NCBI GenBank assembly: GCA_030656555.1
Contig: JAUSPN010000087.1
Span: forward strand, 2,501 to 39,572
DNA: 37,072 bases
DNA from: Candidatus Desulfaltia sp.
GTDB taxonomy: Bacteria; Desulfobacterota; Desulfobacteria; Desulfobacterales; ETH-SRB1
Reading direction: 5' to 3'
The translations under genes were made by a program, and so were the position numbers. Each line of letters begins with the position of its first letter. Position 1 is the stretch's first letter. Of this stretch, positions 9,607-18,401 are shown piece after piece. The notes beneath the pieces were generated by a model. The model was not told the origin of the DNA. It made no database searches and saw only the letters and a list, made by a program, of their open reading frames with translations.

Positions 9607-11426
9607 ATCGGTCCCTTACCCACGGGACGGTTATGGGCGGTCAGAATAGTTTTTCGCAACCGGATTGAAAGAGGGGTTACTTCCACCATTTCATCGGCTT
9701 TGATGAAGTGGATGGCCCTCTCCAGGGTCATGGGCATGACCGTAGTCAAAACGACGGCGTCATCCTTGCCCGATGCCCGCATATTGGTGAGTTTTTTTTC
9801 CTTACAGGGATTTACGTTGAGATCCACTTCACGGTTGTATTCCCCCACGATCATGCCTTCATACACCGGATTGTTGGGGATCACAAACAACCGCCCCCTG
9901 GGTTCCAGCTTGAACAAGGCATAGGCCACGGCCTGTCCATGGCGGTCCGAGACCAATGATCCCGTGTACCGGGACTGAAAATCTCCCATATAATCGTCAT
10001 ACCCGGAAAAATAAGAATTCAGAATCCCAGTACCCTTGGTATCGGTTAAAAATTCCTCTCTGTACCCGATCAGTCCCCGGGAGGGCATGATGAATTCGAT
10101 TCTAACCCGGCCAGTGCCTTTATTCACCATATTGCTTATACGGGCTTTTCGGTGGGCCAACTTTTCAGTTACCACCCCAACGAAGGACCCATCGCAATCT
10201 ACAAACACATGCTCCATTGGTTCCTGGCGCTTGCCGTTCTTTTCCTTATAGATTACTTCAGGTCTTCCTACACACAATTCAAACCCTTCTCGGCGCATGG
10301 TTTCGATGAGAATTGCCATTTGGAATTCCCCCCGGCCCTTGACAATGAAGCGTTCTTGACTGCCGGCATCTTCCACGCGTATAGCCACGTTGCGCAGGGT
10401 CTCTTTCATGAGCCGTTCCCATATTTTGCGGGATTGAACTATTTTACCTTCCTTGCCCGCCATGGGGCCGTTGTTGATGGTAAAGGCCATGGAGACCGTG
10501 GGCTCGTCCACGCGGATGCGCTTTAAGGCCTTGGGCTCGGTTCGGCTGCAGATGGTATCACCGATTTTCACATCGTCGACACCCGACAGCACGATGATAT
10601 CTCCAGCATCGACGCGATCCACGGCTTTCAGTATCATGCCCTGGTACACCTGTAGTTTGCTGAGCTTGATAGGCAGGTGGGAGTTATCTTCCGTGATACA
10701 GACCAGGCTGTCATTAGAGGAGATGGAACCGTTTATGATCTTGCCCACAGCCAGGCGGCCCAGATAGTCGGAATAGGACAGATCTGCTACCAGCATTTGA
10801 AAGGGTTCTTCCGAATCGTAAACAGGTCCCGGGATTTCCGACAAAATCGTATCAAAGAGCAGGTTGAGATTTTCCCGTGGCTCATCCAGGGCGGGTTGAA
10901 CAATGCCCTGACGGCCAATAGCATAGAGGACCTGAAAATCCAATTGATCCTCGGAAGCATCCAGGTCGATGAACAGATCGTAAATCTCGTCCAGCACTTC
11001 ATCTGCCCGGGCATCTTTGCGGTCGATTTTATTGATTACCACCAGCATGATCAATCCGGCTTCCAGGGCTTTTTTCAAAACGAACCGGGTTTGGGGCAGG
11101 GGGCCTTCTGAAGCATCTACCAGTAAAATAGCGCCGTCCACCATGGCCATGGCTCGTTCCACTTCCCCGCCGAAATCCGCATGGCCCGGAGTATCCAGAA
11201 TGTTGATCTTGGTATTTTTCCATATAACCGAGCAGTTCTTGGCTGCGATTGTAATGCCACGCTCCCGCTCCAGATCCATGCTGTCCATGATCCGATCATC
11301 CATTACCTTGCCTTCCCGGAACAGGCCGCTTTGGCGGAACATGGCGTCCACCAGGGTGGTCTTGCCATGGTCGACGTGGGCAATGATAGCAATATTTCTC
11401 AATTTTTGATTTTGTTGTTTGGTCAT
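9600..11426 (-). CDS. typA: Translational GTPase TypA/BipA
   Basis: Ribosome-associated GTPase of the EF-G superfamily, linked to 50S assembly and stress or cold adaptation. The 608 residues match the family length. G motifs: G1 AHVDHGKTT (16-24), G2 RERGITI, G3 DTPGHADFG and G4 NKIDR, followed by the EF-Tu domain II, EF-G domain V and the TypA-specific C-terminal domain ([22 protein letters not shown]). The gene looks clearly richer in GC than its neighbours (33 of 60 bases on one sampled line against 22 of 60 in the helicase gene), which may mean transfer or strong codon selection. It has its own terminator. Confidence 0.97.
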   Translation of the reverse strand: MTKQQNQKLRNIAIIAHVDHGKTTLVDAMFRQSGLFREGKVMDDRIMDSMDLERERGITIAAKNCSVIWKNTKINILDTPGHADFGGEVERAMAMVDGAILLVDASEGPLPQTRFVLKKALEAGLIMLVVINKIDRKDARADEVLDEIYDLFIDLDASEDQLDFQVLYAIGRQGIVQPALDEPRENLNLLFDTILSEIPGPVYDSEEPFQMLVADLSYSDYLGRLAVGKIINGSISSNDSLVCITEDNSHLPIKLSKLQVYQGMILKAVDRVDAGDIIVLSGVDDVKIGDTICSRTEPKALKRIRVDEPTVSMAFTINNGPMAGKEGKIVQSRKIWERLMKETLRNVAIRVEDAGSQERFIVKGRGEFQMAILIETMRREGFELCVGRPEVIYKEKNGKRQEPMEHVFVDCDGSFVGVVTEKLAHRKARISNMVNKGTGRVRIEFIMPSRGLIGYREEFLTDTKGTGILNSYFSGYDDYMGDFQSRYTGSLVSDRHGQAVAYALFKLEPRGRLFVIPNNPVYEGMIVGEYNREVDLNVNPCKEKKLTNMRASGKDDAVVLTTVMPMTLERAIHFIKADEMVEVTPLSIRLRKTILTAHNRPVGKGPIH

Positions 11427-11525
11427 AATAAATTTAAAGCCTCTCTGAGTTCAATCCATCATCTTTCAACACCCTTTAACAATGAATGGATTTGGATTAT
11501 GATAAATAATTTTAAAAGCGTCAAA

Positions 11526-13496
11526 TTAAATCACTCTTTCATTGCCGCCGTCTATCGGAATCTGTGCCCCTGTTGTCTTGGCAAAAGCCGGGCCAGCCAT
11601 GCAGCAGACCAGATCAGCTACATCTTTTGAAGTAACTTCGGTTCTAAGCAGATTTTTGGTTTTATATTCCTGAACAGTAAGTCCGTAATGTTTAGCTCGT
11701 CCATTTAAGACTTCTTGAGTCCATATGCCGGTATCAAACACGGCATCAGGATGAATAATATTAACTCTAATTCCATCTGCAGCCAGTTCCAGCGCGGCTA
11801 CCCTGGCAAGTTGAGTTAAACCTGCTTTGGCAACCGAATAGGCGGCAGCTCCGGGGCCTGGAGCAGGAACGTTTTTTGAAGCGATAAATATCACAGAAGG
11901 ATCAACACCCTGTTTGAGATAAGGGATACATATTTTCAGTAATCGCTGATGACTCGACAAATTGATCTCCATGCTTCGATTCCAGGTTTCAGGGTCCATC
12001 TCTTCAATGCTTTGGCTGTGGGTAAATATTCCAGCATTATTTATCAATATATCAAGGCCGCCAAAACTGCGAACAGTAAATTCTACTGCTTCTTTTATAT
12101 TTTTATCATCAGAAATATCACAAGTTAATCCTACCATATCAGGCTGATCAAACATCCGGGTGATTGCAGGGTTTAGATCCATGCCGACAACTGTGGCGCC
12201 ACGTTCATGCAGAGCTTTAGCACAGGCAAGCCCTATGCCGCTTGCAGCGCCGGTAACAAGAGCTATCTTGCCCTGGAATATTCGAGTTGTATCTTCTTTG
12301 CGCAATTTTGATTGTTGCAACTCCCAGTATTCCATATCGAAAATATCTCTTTCCGGCAGGGCTTTCCAGCCGCCGATGGCTTCACCCCACTGAATTGCCC
12401 TGACAGTATGAAAAGCAATATCGGAAACAATATTTGCATCCCTTACACTTTGCTCAAAAGCTATTATACCGTGCCCGGGCCAGACTCCCCATCTGGGGGC
12501 GGGATCAAGGCAGAGCAGACGGCCATTGGTATTTCGCTTAAAATACTCTTTGTATACCGAGCAAAAGCCGGTTATTTCTTTTTCAATATCTTTTTTTATT
12601 ACAACCGGTATATGCTTTGTGCGGACTACATGATCAGGAGTTAAAGGGCCACGGACGGCGATTGAATCTACATTGTTCAGGTTGACAAAACCGCAGGCTT
12701 CAGGGGAGCTATCGAGCCTGGCTATCATGGCAGACCCTTTTGTTAGAGAGACCTGTTTGCGAATTTTTGCCAGTGTAAGCAGATCTTTTCCAGCTTCTGC
12801 CTTGGCGACTGAATCAAGGGCTCCGCTTGCTTGAAGATAGTCTTCAGCAAGGGAAACAATATGGATCATCTGCTTATAACTTTCTTTGGCATTGTCTGAA
12901 AAGGTAAAGATGCCATGGTTCATCAGTATTATGCCTTTAATCTCATGCCAGTTGATATTACTGGTCATTTCATAAACTTTTTTTGCCAGGATAAAACCGG
13001 ACATTGCATAAGGTACCATCAAGACACTGTCTTTATAAATTTCTCTAATCAGCCTTTTGCCTTTTACGTTATTAGTGATCGTTACAACCGCATCCGCATG
13101 GGTGTGATCAACATACTTGAAGGGTATAATGGCGTGCAGGATCGCTTCTACAGAAGGATTCGGGGCCAAATGATCAATCATTGCAGTTTTTTGAAGCCCT
13201 ACCATATCCGTATCAGACAGGCGCTCAAGCTTTACCATCCTTTTTAGCGCTTCCAGCTTGACAGGAGCAAATTCTACTGCCTGAATGGTTTTCAGATCCC
13301 AGCCGCTTCCTTTTATATAAAGCACCTTTTCCATGTCGCCGAAGAGGTTTTTTATTTCAGCTTTTAAGGATGTGTTGCCTCCGCCATGTAAAACCAGACT
13401 GGATTCCCGGCCCAATAATCTGGAGGTGTAAGCCCTCAGCTCTAATGGATCATCCAAAAAGCTTTTTGCCTCATTGTCGTTCCATAAACTTTTCAT
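11526..13496 (-). CDS. Bifunctional class II aldolase / short-chain dehydrogenase
   Basis: A 656-residue fusion of the RhaD-ADH type. Residues about 20-300 are a class II aldolase domain with a glycine-rich phosphate loop (HGGGNTSLK) and Zn-binding HTHAD (131-135) plus NHG (193-195). Residues about 408-656 are a short-chain dehydrogenase with NAD-binding TGAASGIG (415-422), NNAG and the catalytic YSVAK. Such fusions cleave rhamnulose 1-phosphate or a related sugar phosphate and oxidise the lactaldehyde formed. No rhamnose kinase, isomerase or transporter is nearby, so the substrate is open. It starts 14 bases after the comM stop and is probably in the same transcript. Confidence 0.9.
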   Translation of the reverse strand: MKSLWNDNEAKSFLDDPLELRAYTSRLLGRESSLVLHGGGNTSLKAEIKNLFGDMEKVLYIKGSGWDLKTIQAVEFAPVKLEALKRMVKLERLSDTDMVGLQKTAMIDHLAPNPSVEAILHAIIPFKYVDHTHADAVVTITNNVKGKRLIREIYKDSVLMVPYAMSGFILAKKVYEMTSNINWHEIKGIILMNHGIFTFSDNAKESYKQMIHIVSLAEDYLQASGALDSVAKAEAGKDLLTLAKIRKQVSLTKGSAMIARLDSSPEACGFVNLNNVDSIAVRGPLTPDHVVRTKHIPVVIKKDIEKEITGFCSVYKEYFKRNTNGRLLCLDPAPRWGVWPGHGIIAFEQSVRDANIVSDIAFHTVRAIQWGEAIGGWKALPERDIFDMEYWELQQSKLRKEDTTRIFQGKIALVTGAASGIGLACAKALHERGATVVGMDLNPAITRMFDQPDMVGLTCDISDDKNIKEAVEFTVRSFGGLDILINNAGIFTHSQSIEEMDPETWNRSMEINLSSHQRLLKICIPYLKQGVDPSVIFIASKNVPAPGPGAAAYSVAKAGLTQLARVAALELAADGIRVNIIHPDAVFDTGIWTQEVLNGRAKHYGLTVQEYKTKNLLRTEVTSKDVADLVCCMAGPAFAKTTGAQIPIDGGNERVI

Positions 13497-13510
13497 AATA
13501 TCCTAAATCC

Positions 13511-15046
13511 TCAAAATCCGCGCCTGTTTCTGTCCAGACTCCTGTATTGAATTGCCTCGGAAACATGATCGATCTGAATATCTTTTTCTCCAGCTAAATC
13601 GGCGATGGTACGGGCGATTTTTAGAATACGATTATAAGCGCGGGCAGACAGACCGAGTTTGTCTATGGCCGATTCAAGAAGATTGCAGGATGCATCGTCA
13701 ATTTTGCAATATTTTTTTATATGACGATTGTTCATGTGGGAATTGCAAAATATTTTTGTTTTAACAAATCGTTCGTATTGAATTAGTCTGGATGCAAGCA
13801 CCCGTTTCAAAATTTCTTCTGACGATTCTGCCCATGAGTCACTTGAGAGGTCTCTATATTGAACCGCCGGTACTTCAACATGAATATCTATTCTGTCCAT
13901 TAACGGGCCTGAAATCTTTGATCTGTACTTATGAATCTGATGATATGTACACCGGCACTCGTGTTTGGGGTCGGAAAAGTAGCCGCACGGACACGGGTTC
14001 ATAGCGGCGACCAGCATAAAACTGGCAGGATAGGTTATGGTTGATGAGGCACGTGAAATAGTTACATTTAAATCTTCTAACGGTTGGCGCAGCACTTCTA
14101 ATACATGTTTTTTAAATTCCGGAAGTTCATCCAGAAAGAGAACTCCATTATGAGCCATGCTCACCTCGCCCGGCCTGGGGATATGTCCACCTCCTATTAA
14201 ACCTGCATCTGATATTGTGTGGTGAGGAGATCTGAAAGGCCTTTTTGTAACCAGGGCCTGACCTTTTGAAAGCATTCCAACTACGGAATAAATTTTGGTG
14301 GTTTCAATTGATTCGTCAAATGTAAGTGGCGGGAGTATGGTCGGCAAACGTTTCGCCAGCATGGTTTTTCCGGAACCTGGTGGGCCGACCATAATTAAAT
14401 TGTGACCTCCGGCAGATGCTACCTCCAGCGCCCGCTTTACATGTTCCTGGCCCATGACTTCGGAAAAATCCACTTCAAACTTGCTATCCTGGCCAAGTAT
14501 ATTAGAAATATCGGTTTTTTCAGGTTTGATTTGAGTGAATCCGCAAAAAAAATTAACTATCTGGGACAGAGTTTTCACAGGAAGAACCGATATTTCATCT
14601 ACCACTGATGCTTCATGCCTGTTATCGTATGGCACGATAATTCCCGAATAGCCTGAAGCTTTTGCGGCAATGGCCATGGGAAGAGATCCCTTTACAGGTT
14701 TTATACGGCCATCCAGTGAAAGCTCGCCCAAAATAAGGTATCTGGAGGCTATTTTCGCGGGGACTATACCGGATGCAACCAATATCCCCAACGCTATCGG
14801 CAGATCAAAACCAGTGCCTTCCTTTTTGATGTCTGCCGGGGCTAAATTTACAGTTATCCTGTCGTCGGGAAAGCTATAGCCGGAATTATTAATGGCGGAT
14901 TTAACCCTTTCCTTGCTTTCCTTTACGGCTGTTTCAGGGAGTCCCACAGTAGTAAATGTTGGAAGGCCTTGGGCTATATCTACTTCCACTTCCACAAGAT
15001 AGGCATCTATACCGATAACAGCACTGCTTAAGATCTTTGCTATCAA
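13511..15046 (-). CDS. comM: YifB/ComM-family Mg chelatase-like AAA ATPase
   Basis: A 511-residue protein with the three-part ComM layout. An N-terminal Lon-protease-like fold (1-170) is followed by an AAA+ module with Walker A GPPGSGKT (221-228) and Walker B GVLFLDELPEF, then a C-terminal Mg-chelatase-like domain with a Cys-rich PCPCGY block. ComM helicases promote branch migration during natural transformation in some bacteria; elsewhere the role is unproven. The start is a TTG with GAGGAG six bases upstream. It heads the comM-aldolase pair. A tRNA and its terminator lie upstream. Confidence 0.94.
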   Translation of the reverse strand: MIAKILSSAVIGIDAYLVEVEVDIAQGLPTFTTVGLPETAVKESKERVKSAINNSGYSFPDDRITVNLAPADIKKEGTGFDLPIALGILVASGIVPAKIASRYLILGELSLDGRIKPVKGSLPMAIAAKASGYSGIIVPYDNRHEASVVDEISVLPVKTLSQIVNFFCGFTQIKPEKTDISNILGQDSKFEVDFSEVMGQEHVKRALEVASAGGHNLIMVGPPGSGKTMLAKRLPTILPPLTFDESIETTKIYSVVGMLSKGQALVTKRPFRSPHHTISDAGLIGGGHIPRPGEVSMAHNGVLFLDELPEFKKHVLEVLRQPLEDLNVTISRASSTITYPASFMLVAAMNPCPCGYFSDPKHECRCTYHQIHKYRSKISGPLMDRIDIHVEVPAVQYRDLSSDSWAESSEEILKRVLASRLIQYERFVKTKIFCNSHMNNRHIKKYCKIDDASCNLLESAIDKLGLSARAYNRILKIARTIADLAGEKDIQIDHVSEAIQYRSLDRNRRGF

Positions 15047-15149
15047 TTGTTCTCCTCTTTGTAAATAATCTTTCGCTAATTCGAGAAGTTAGCATGGATT
15101 ACCATTCTAAGGCAAATGTATTATCATTTTACGTTTCTTCTTTTTCGAT

Positions 15150-15187
15150 AAAAAAAAGGTTACAGCTAATAAAAAACAACTGCAACC
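15150..15187 (-). terminator. Rho-independent terminator after tRNA-Val
   Basis: On the minus strand the stem GGTTGCAG/CTGTAACC (15180-15187 with 15158-15165, one G-T pair) is followed by a run of eight T. It sits 19 bases after the tRNA 3' end and should end the HU-tRNA transcript before comM. Confidence 0.78.
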
Positions 15188-15205
15188 CGTTATATTTTTC
15201 ACAAA

Positions 15206-15280
15206 TGGTAGGCGATACTGGATTTGAACCAGTGACTTCTACCGTGTGAAGGTAGCACTCTCCCACTGAGTTAATCGCCC
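15206..15280 (-). tRNA. tRNA-Val (anticodon CAC)
   Basis: The minus strand folds as a 75-base cloverleaf with encoded CCA. The acceptor stem is GGGCGAT/ATCGCCT (first pair G-U), the anticodon arm CTACC-TTCACAC-GGTAG, and the T arm CTGG-TTCAAAT-CCAG. The loop TTCACAC places CAC at 34-36, reading GUG valine codons. It begins 7 bases after the stop codon of the HU/IHF gene on the same strand, so it is probably excised from a shared transcript. Confidence 0.95.
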
Positions 15281-15287
15281 ATAATTG

Positions 15288-15563
15288 TTATTTATCGACC
15301 ATGTCTTTTAACTCTTTACCTACTTTGAAAAATGGTAGTTTCTTGGAATATACCTTAATCTGTTTGCCGGTTTTTGGGTTTCGACCTGTGTACGGTTTGT
15401 ATTTTTTAACAGTAAAACTTCCAAAACCCCTGATTTCAACACGTTCGCCATTGGAAAGGGTTTTTGTTATAGTTCCAAAAAATGTATCAATGATCTTTTT
15501 GACACTTTTTTTGCTTATACCGGTTTTATCCTTAAGCCCATTGATTAAGTCGACTCTGTTCAT
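15288..15563 (-). CDS. HU/IHF-family histone-like DNA-binding protein
   Basis: A 91-residue protein that bends or packages DNA. The signature GRNPKTGKQIKV occupies the beta-arm region, with the GFGSF block before it and the helical MNRVDLINGLKDK start. Length and motifs fit HU and IHF subunits; the longer C-terminal helix and RNPKTG arm do not separate IHF-alpha/beta from HU. The ATG at 15563 with AAAGGGG upstream is preferred over a TTG one codon earlier. A tRNA-Val follows 7 bases after the stop. Confidence 0.94.
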   Translation of the reverse strand: MNRVDLINGLKDKTGISKKSVKKIIDTFFGTITKTLSNGERVEIRGFGSFTVKKYKPYTGRNPKTGKQIKVYSKKLPFFKVGKELKDMVDK

Positions 15564-15650
15564 CAAAACCCCTTTTCAATAAATTTGTTCTGTTTTCTCA
15601 ACTTGTTATTTTAAATAAGAATATATTGGAATATAATTAATTCATTGCTT

Positions 15651-16148
15651 TTAAGTCAAGCATTTTCCTAATATGAATGAACAAATCTCGTTTCCCGAAC
15701 ATTGTCGAGATATTACCTTGAAATCCATATCTTCCATAAATTCTCTGGCAAAAACACCATACTCGACAGAGCATATTACATCGCTAATTCTCTCTGCCAG
15801 ATGCTCTCGATTCGATTGTTTTAACAAGGTAAGCCACGGGCATTTCTTGATGATGATATTAATCTGTGAATTTTTCCTTAAGAACTCGCTTGCAAAACTT
15901 TCAGCATTCAGCTTGAACTTAAGAGCGGTTAGCAGATCTTCTTCAGAGGCGGTTTCAAGCTTTAACAACTCTTTTATCTTTCTGGCCTGTATTTTGGGCA
16001 GTATTTTCCATACCCTGCCGTCAACCTCAAGGGCTTTGTCAAATGAGTCTGTTTTTTCCAGCATCATAAACCACAGACCATCTACGGCAATAAAACATTT
16101 TTTAAAATATTCACTTAATATTTGGGTAACGTTCAAAAGTTCCGGCAT
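15651..16148 (-). CDS. DUF6125-like protein, promoter region displaced by transposon
   Basis: A 165-residue soluble protein. The early AVDGLWFMMLEK block and the late RISDVICSVEYGVFAREF and CSGNEICSF segments look like the DUF6125 / L-2-amino-thiazoline-4-carboxylate hydrolase-like family, with paired Cys residues near the C terminus that could bind a metal or ligand. Function is unknown. Its ATG is only two bases after the stop codon of the transposase, so the upstream region was separated by the insertion; expression may now depend on read-through from the transposase. The family assignment is from memory and is moderately certain. Confidence 0.65.
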   Translation of the reverse strand: MPELLNVTQILSEYFKKCFIAVDGLWFMMLEKTDSFDKALEVDGRVWKILPKIQARKIKELLKLETASEEDLLTALKFKLNAESFASEFLRKNSQINIIIKKCPWLTLLKQSNREHLAERISDVICSVEYGVFAREFMEDMDFKVISRQCSGNEICSFILGKCLT

Positions 16149-16150
16149 CG

Positions 16151-17503
16151 TTACGAAACCACTAAAATCTCAATGTTGAAATAGCCCTTGATGCCGAGTT
16201 TTTCTTTCCAGTATTTCTCCCACTTGTCCCTGGAGTATTGTCTGATCATAATCATTTTAGAGATATTGGTTACTGCCTTATCGGACCATCCCCAAGCTAT
16301 CCTTTTCAGACGTCGGCCAATTTCTCTAAATAACCGCTCCAGTAAAGAGGTGGTCTTTGGGGCAATTACACCCGTTTTCAACCAAAGCTCTATGTTCGTA
16401 AATAAGCGATTTGAAAGGTTTTCAAGGTACGATGTCCCGTGTTTATATCCCTTTTCCCGAAACGTTTGTATGAGCTCTTTGATTTCAAATTTGCTGGTTT
16501 CGTATTTGCTCCTCACTTGTTCTTTATCTTCTTCTTTAAGGATCTCAAAATCCCCCTCGGGGAGCTCTATGCCTATTAACTGTTTTATTTTATCTGTTTC
16601 TGGCTTACTCTGTTTTTTCTTTAAGCCGTCTTCCCAAAGGGCATGATAAAGTCCTCTGGGTCCGTGCCAAGTGCACCGCTGGAGTTCGGCAACCTCAGAG
16701 AGAAAATCATCAAGTCCAGGCTCCCCGTCATAAATAAAGGGGATGTTATATGGTTCGGCTTCTTTAATCCGCTCTTTGATAATACACTCTATTTCCGGCC
16801 ACTCGGTATTGGTAAAAGATCCAAGGGGCTCTACACAACCTCCTTTGGTAATTCCAATAACGGCTCTAAGTTCTCCTTTACGGCCCTGTTGCTGTTTAAC
16901 CCCTGTGCCATCGGCCATTATGGCTGATAAATCTTTTATAGCTACAGGTTCTTGAAAGGTCTCATCAATATCACTGCCAACAACGATATTATGAATGCCC
17001 CCTAATGATATATCGATCGATCTTCCATCAATGAGCCGTCGATAATTGGTATCAATAACCGCTTCGATAACCTCATGCTCAAAATTCATCTCCTTGCGAG
17101 CATAGCGACCAATTTTCAAGGCGTCTAAAACAGGGCTGTACCGAGCACTACACGTGCCGCATTCAACCTCTCTTATAGCCACGGAAAGATCACCAAATAC
17201 CGTGGACATCTTGCGGGAGTCCTTACGATAGCCCCGCTTTCGTACCTTGCGGCCCCTGCAAAACCGTCTTTCTGGATTGCCCTTGCGTATGTGTCGTCCT
17301 AAACCCCTTCGCGCCTTGCTTGGAAAAATGTCTGTCCGGCTTAACCTCTCAGTAATAATATCATCATAATCTTGAACAATTTTCTCTGTGACTCGAAGCA
17401 TCAAAAGATTCTTGAGCTCGTTTAATCGATAAATAATCTCATTTAAATTGACATCACCTATTGCCAAATCATACCGAAGTGTTATATGAATTTCCTGCTC
17501 CAT
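16151..17503 (-). CDS. DDE transposase (ISH6/ISLre2-like, family uncertain)
   Basis: A 450-residue, apparently intact transposase. An acidic triad can be proposed: Asp in MADGTGVK, Asp in FIYDGEPGLDD and Glu in TTSLLERLFREIGRR. The N-terminal half has a basic CRGRKVRKRGYRK block and a Cys pair (VECGTCSARY) that could form a zinc-binding site. The Glu is followed by a basic helix and WGWS, as in Mutator-like, ISLre2 and ISH6 enzymes. The ATG at 17503 lies inside a large hairpin that would mask its ribosome-binding site. The stop codon falls in the presumed target duplication. The exact IS family needs comparison with ISfinder entries. Confidence 0.82.
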   Translation of the reverse strand: MEQEIHITLRYDLAIGDVNLNEIIYRLNELKNLLMLRVTEKIVQDYDDIITERLSRTDIFPSKARRGLGRHIRKGNPERRFCRGRKVRKRGYRKDSRKMSTVFGDLSVAIREVECGTCSARYSPVLDALKIGRYARKEMNFEHEVIEAVIDTNYRRLIDGRSIDISLGGIHNIVVGSDIDETFQEPVAIKDLSAIMADGTGVKQQQGRKGELRAVIGITKGGCVEPLGSFTNTEWPEIECIIKERIKEAEPYNIPFIYDGEPGLDDFLSEVAELQRCTWHGPRGLYHALWEDGLKKKQSKPETDKIKQLIGIELPEGDFEILKEEDKEQVRSKYETSKFEIKELIQTFREKGYKHGTSYLENLSNRLFTNIELWLKTGVIAPKTTSLLERLFREIGRRLKRIAWGWSDKAVTNISKMIMIRQYSRDKWEKYWKEKLGIKGYFNIEILVVS

Positions 17504-17562
17504 CACGATCTCTTTCCTTTCGGTTGTTGTTCATCACTTTAACCATAGAAAGAGATCGTGAT
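17502..17562. promoter_or_regulatory. 15-bp perfect hairpin over the transposase start
   Basis: ATCACGATCTCTTTC (17502-17516) pairs with GAAAGAGATCGTGAT (17548-17562) around a 31-base loop. In the transposase mRNA this covers the ATG and the AAGGAAAGAG site, consistent with translational silencing of transcripts entering from outside. On the plus strand it is followed by TTTTTT and would act as a terminator. Confidence 0.7.
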
Positions 17563-17583
17563 TTTTTCAATAGCAATCGTACG

Positions 17584-17664
17584 TTACGATAAAATTTCCA
17601 ACTCGTAACCGCTACGGTAGGTCATGACCTCCACTCCATTTCTTGGGGATTCCGTTCCGGTCAT
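17584..17664 (-). CDS. Short ORF (26 codons) with a strong ribosome-binding site, upstream of the transposon
   Basis: ATG at 17664 is preceded by GCGGAGGTGGGGC, a strong site. The frame reads MTGTESPRNGVEVMTYRSGY and ends EILS with a TAA inside the right 8-bp repeat. Removing the transposon and one repeat copy would place this stop two bases before the DUF6125-like ATG. A 42-codon frame (17624-17752) runs on the opposite strand, so which strand, if either, is coding is unsettled. Confidence 0.3.
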   Translation of the reverse strand: MTGTESPRNGVEVMTYRSGYELEILS

Positions 17665-17738
17665 GCCCCACCTCCGCTTAAACCTTGCACATCCAAAAAT
17701 GCTTTGGTATGATTTAGTAAATCCAAATGCCGTGACTT

Positions 17739-18089
17739 TTGAACGATACTAAATATTTTGATACTTCTCGTTGTTTTGTTGGTTCATTTTATCACCGAAG
17801 CATTTTAAAGGCAAAACAGATAGACCCCACAGTTAAAACTATAGCTCTTATAGAAGGTGTGCCGGTTTCCATAAAAAATATTGTTCACGATTCTCAGTGC
17901 GATTATCTCGGGTTGGGCATAGAGTCATTGGATGAGCAACAAATACAGGAAGCCCGCTCGGAAGGTTGTGGGGTTATAGTTTGGACTGTTGATGAAGCAG
18001 ATGGGTTGCCTCTGTTATGCGAATTAGGGATAGACGGGGTCGTTAGCAATTTTCCAGATAAGATTATGAAAGCCTTGTCAGACACATAA
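17739..18089 (+). pseudogene. C-terminal fragment of glycerophosphodiester phosphodiesterase (GDPD)
   Basis: The 116-codon frame reads like the second half of a GDPD TIM barrel: SFYHRSILKAKQIDP, then LGLGIESLDEQQIQEARSEG, VIVWTVDEADG and GIDGVVSNFPDKI. These match the late barrel strands of the family. The N-terminal half with the catalytic HRG and ExD motifs is absent, and the only available start is a TTG without a ribosome-binding site. The truncation point lies in the disturbed DNA next to the transposon. It should be inactive as a phosphodiesterase. Confidence 0.8.
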
Positions 18090-18131
18090 CTTTCAAAATA
18101 GAACCATTTTGAGGGCTATTAATAATTTCTT

Positions 18132-18345
18132 TGAACCGCAATAGCGAGCGCATTCCCTGCTGCTTACGGCAGAGAGCTTTAATTTTGTGTTCACAAATCT
18201 GGTGGTTAGAAACAACAGATTTAGAACAAATAGTGGTATACCTACTGCGAGTGCTGCAAGATTGAAGAACCCCGCAGCAAGCTACGGGGAATCTTCGACC
18301 GTAAGGAAGTTAGCTGTTTTTAGATTCGCTCGCTATTGCGGTTCA
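18132..18345. repeat. 214-bp MITE-like element with perfect 19-bp inverted ends
   Basis: TGAACCGCAATAGCGAGCG (18132-18150) is exactly the reverse complement of 18327-18345. Between them lie two smaller palindromes, around CTGCTGCTTACGGCAG and CCCCGCAGCAAGCTACGGGG, and the segment 18284-18337 that is shared with 7458-7511. No plausible protein is encoded; a 72-codon frame across the right half is best explained as repeat DNA. This accounts for most of the 312-base gap between the GDPD fragment and the methyltransferase gene. Confidence 0.75.
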
Positions 18346-18401
18346 GAAGGGCGCTTTTGGAAAAAATCTGATCTCTTATATGAAGCTAAACAAGGAAAAG
18401 A

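Larger units (their letters stand above)
16149..17589 (-). mobile_element. Insertion sequence with DDE transposase, flanked by 8-bp direct repeats
   Basis: CGTTACGA occurs at 16149-16156 and again at 17582-17589, just outside the transposase gene, and is the best candidate for an 8-bp target duplication. The sequence is nearly palindromic, so the same bases can also be read as short terminal inverted repeats (ATCGTTACGAA against ATCGTAACGTA, 9 of 11). I found no longer convincing inverted ends. The left copy supplies the last Ser codon and TAA stop of the transposase. Confidence 0.65.

Noticed and set aside
9700-11409. Many long plus-strand frames opposite typA
   Set aside because: They are shadows caused by the GC-rich codon use of typA and show no domain character.
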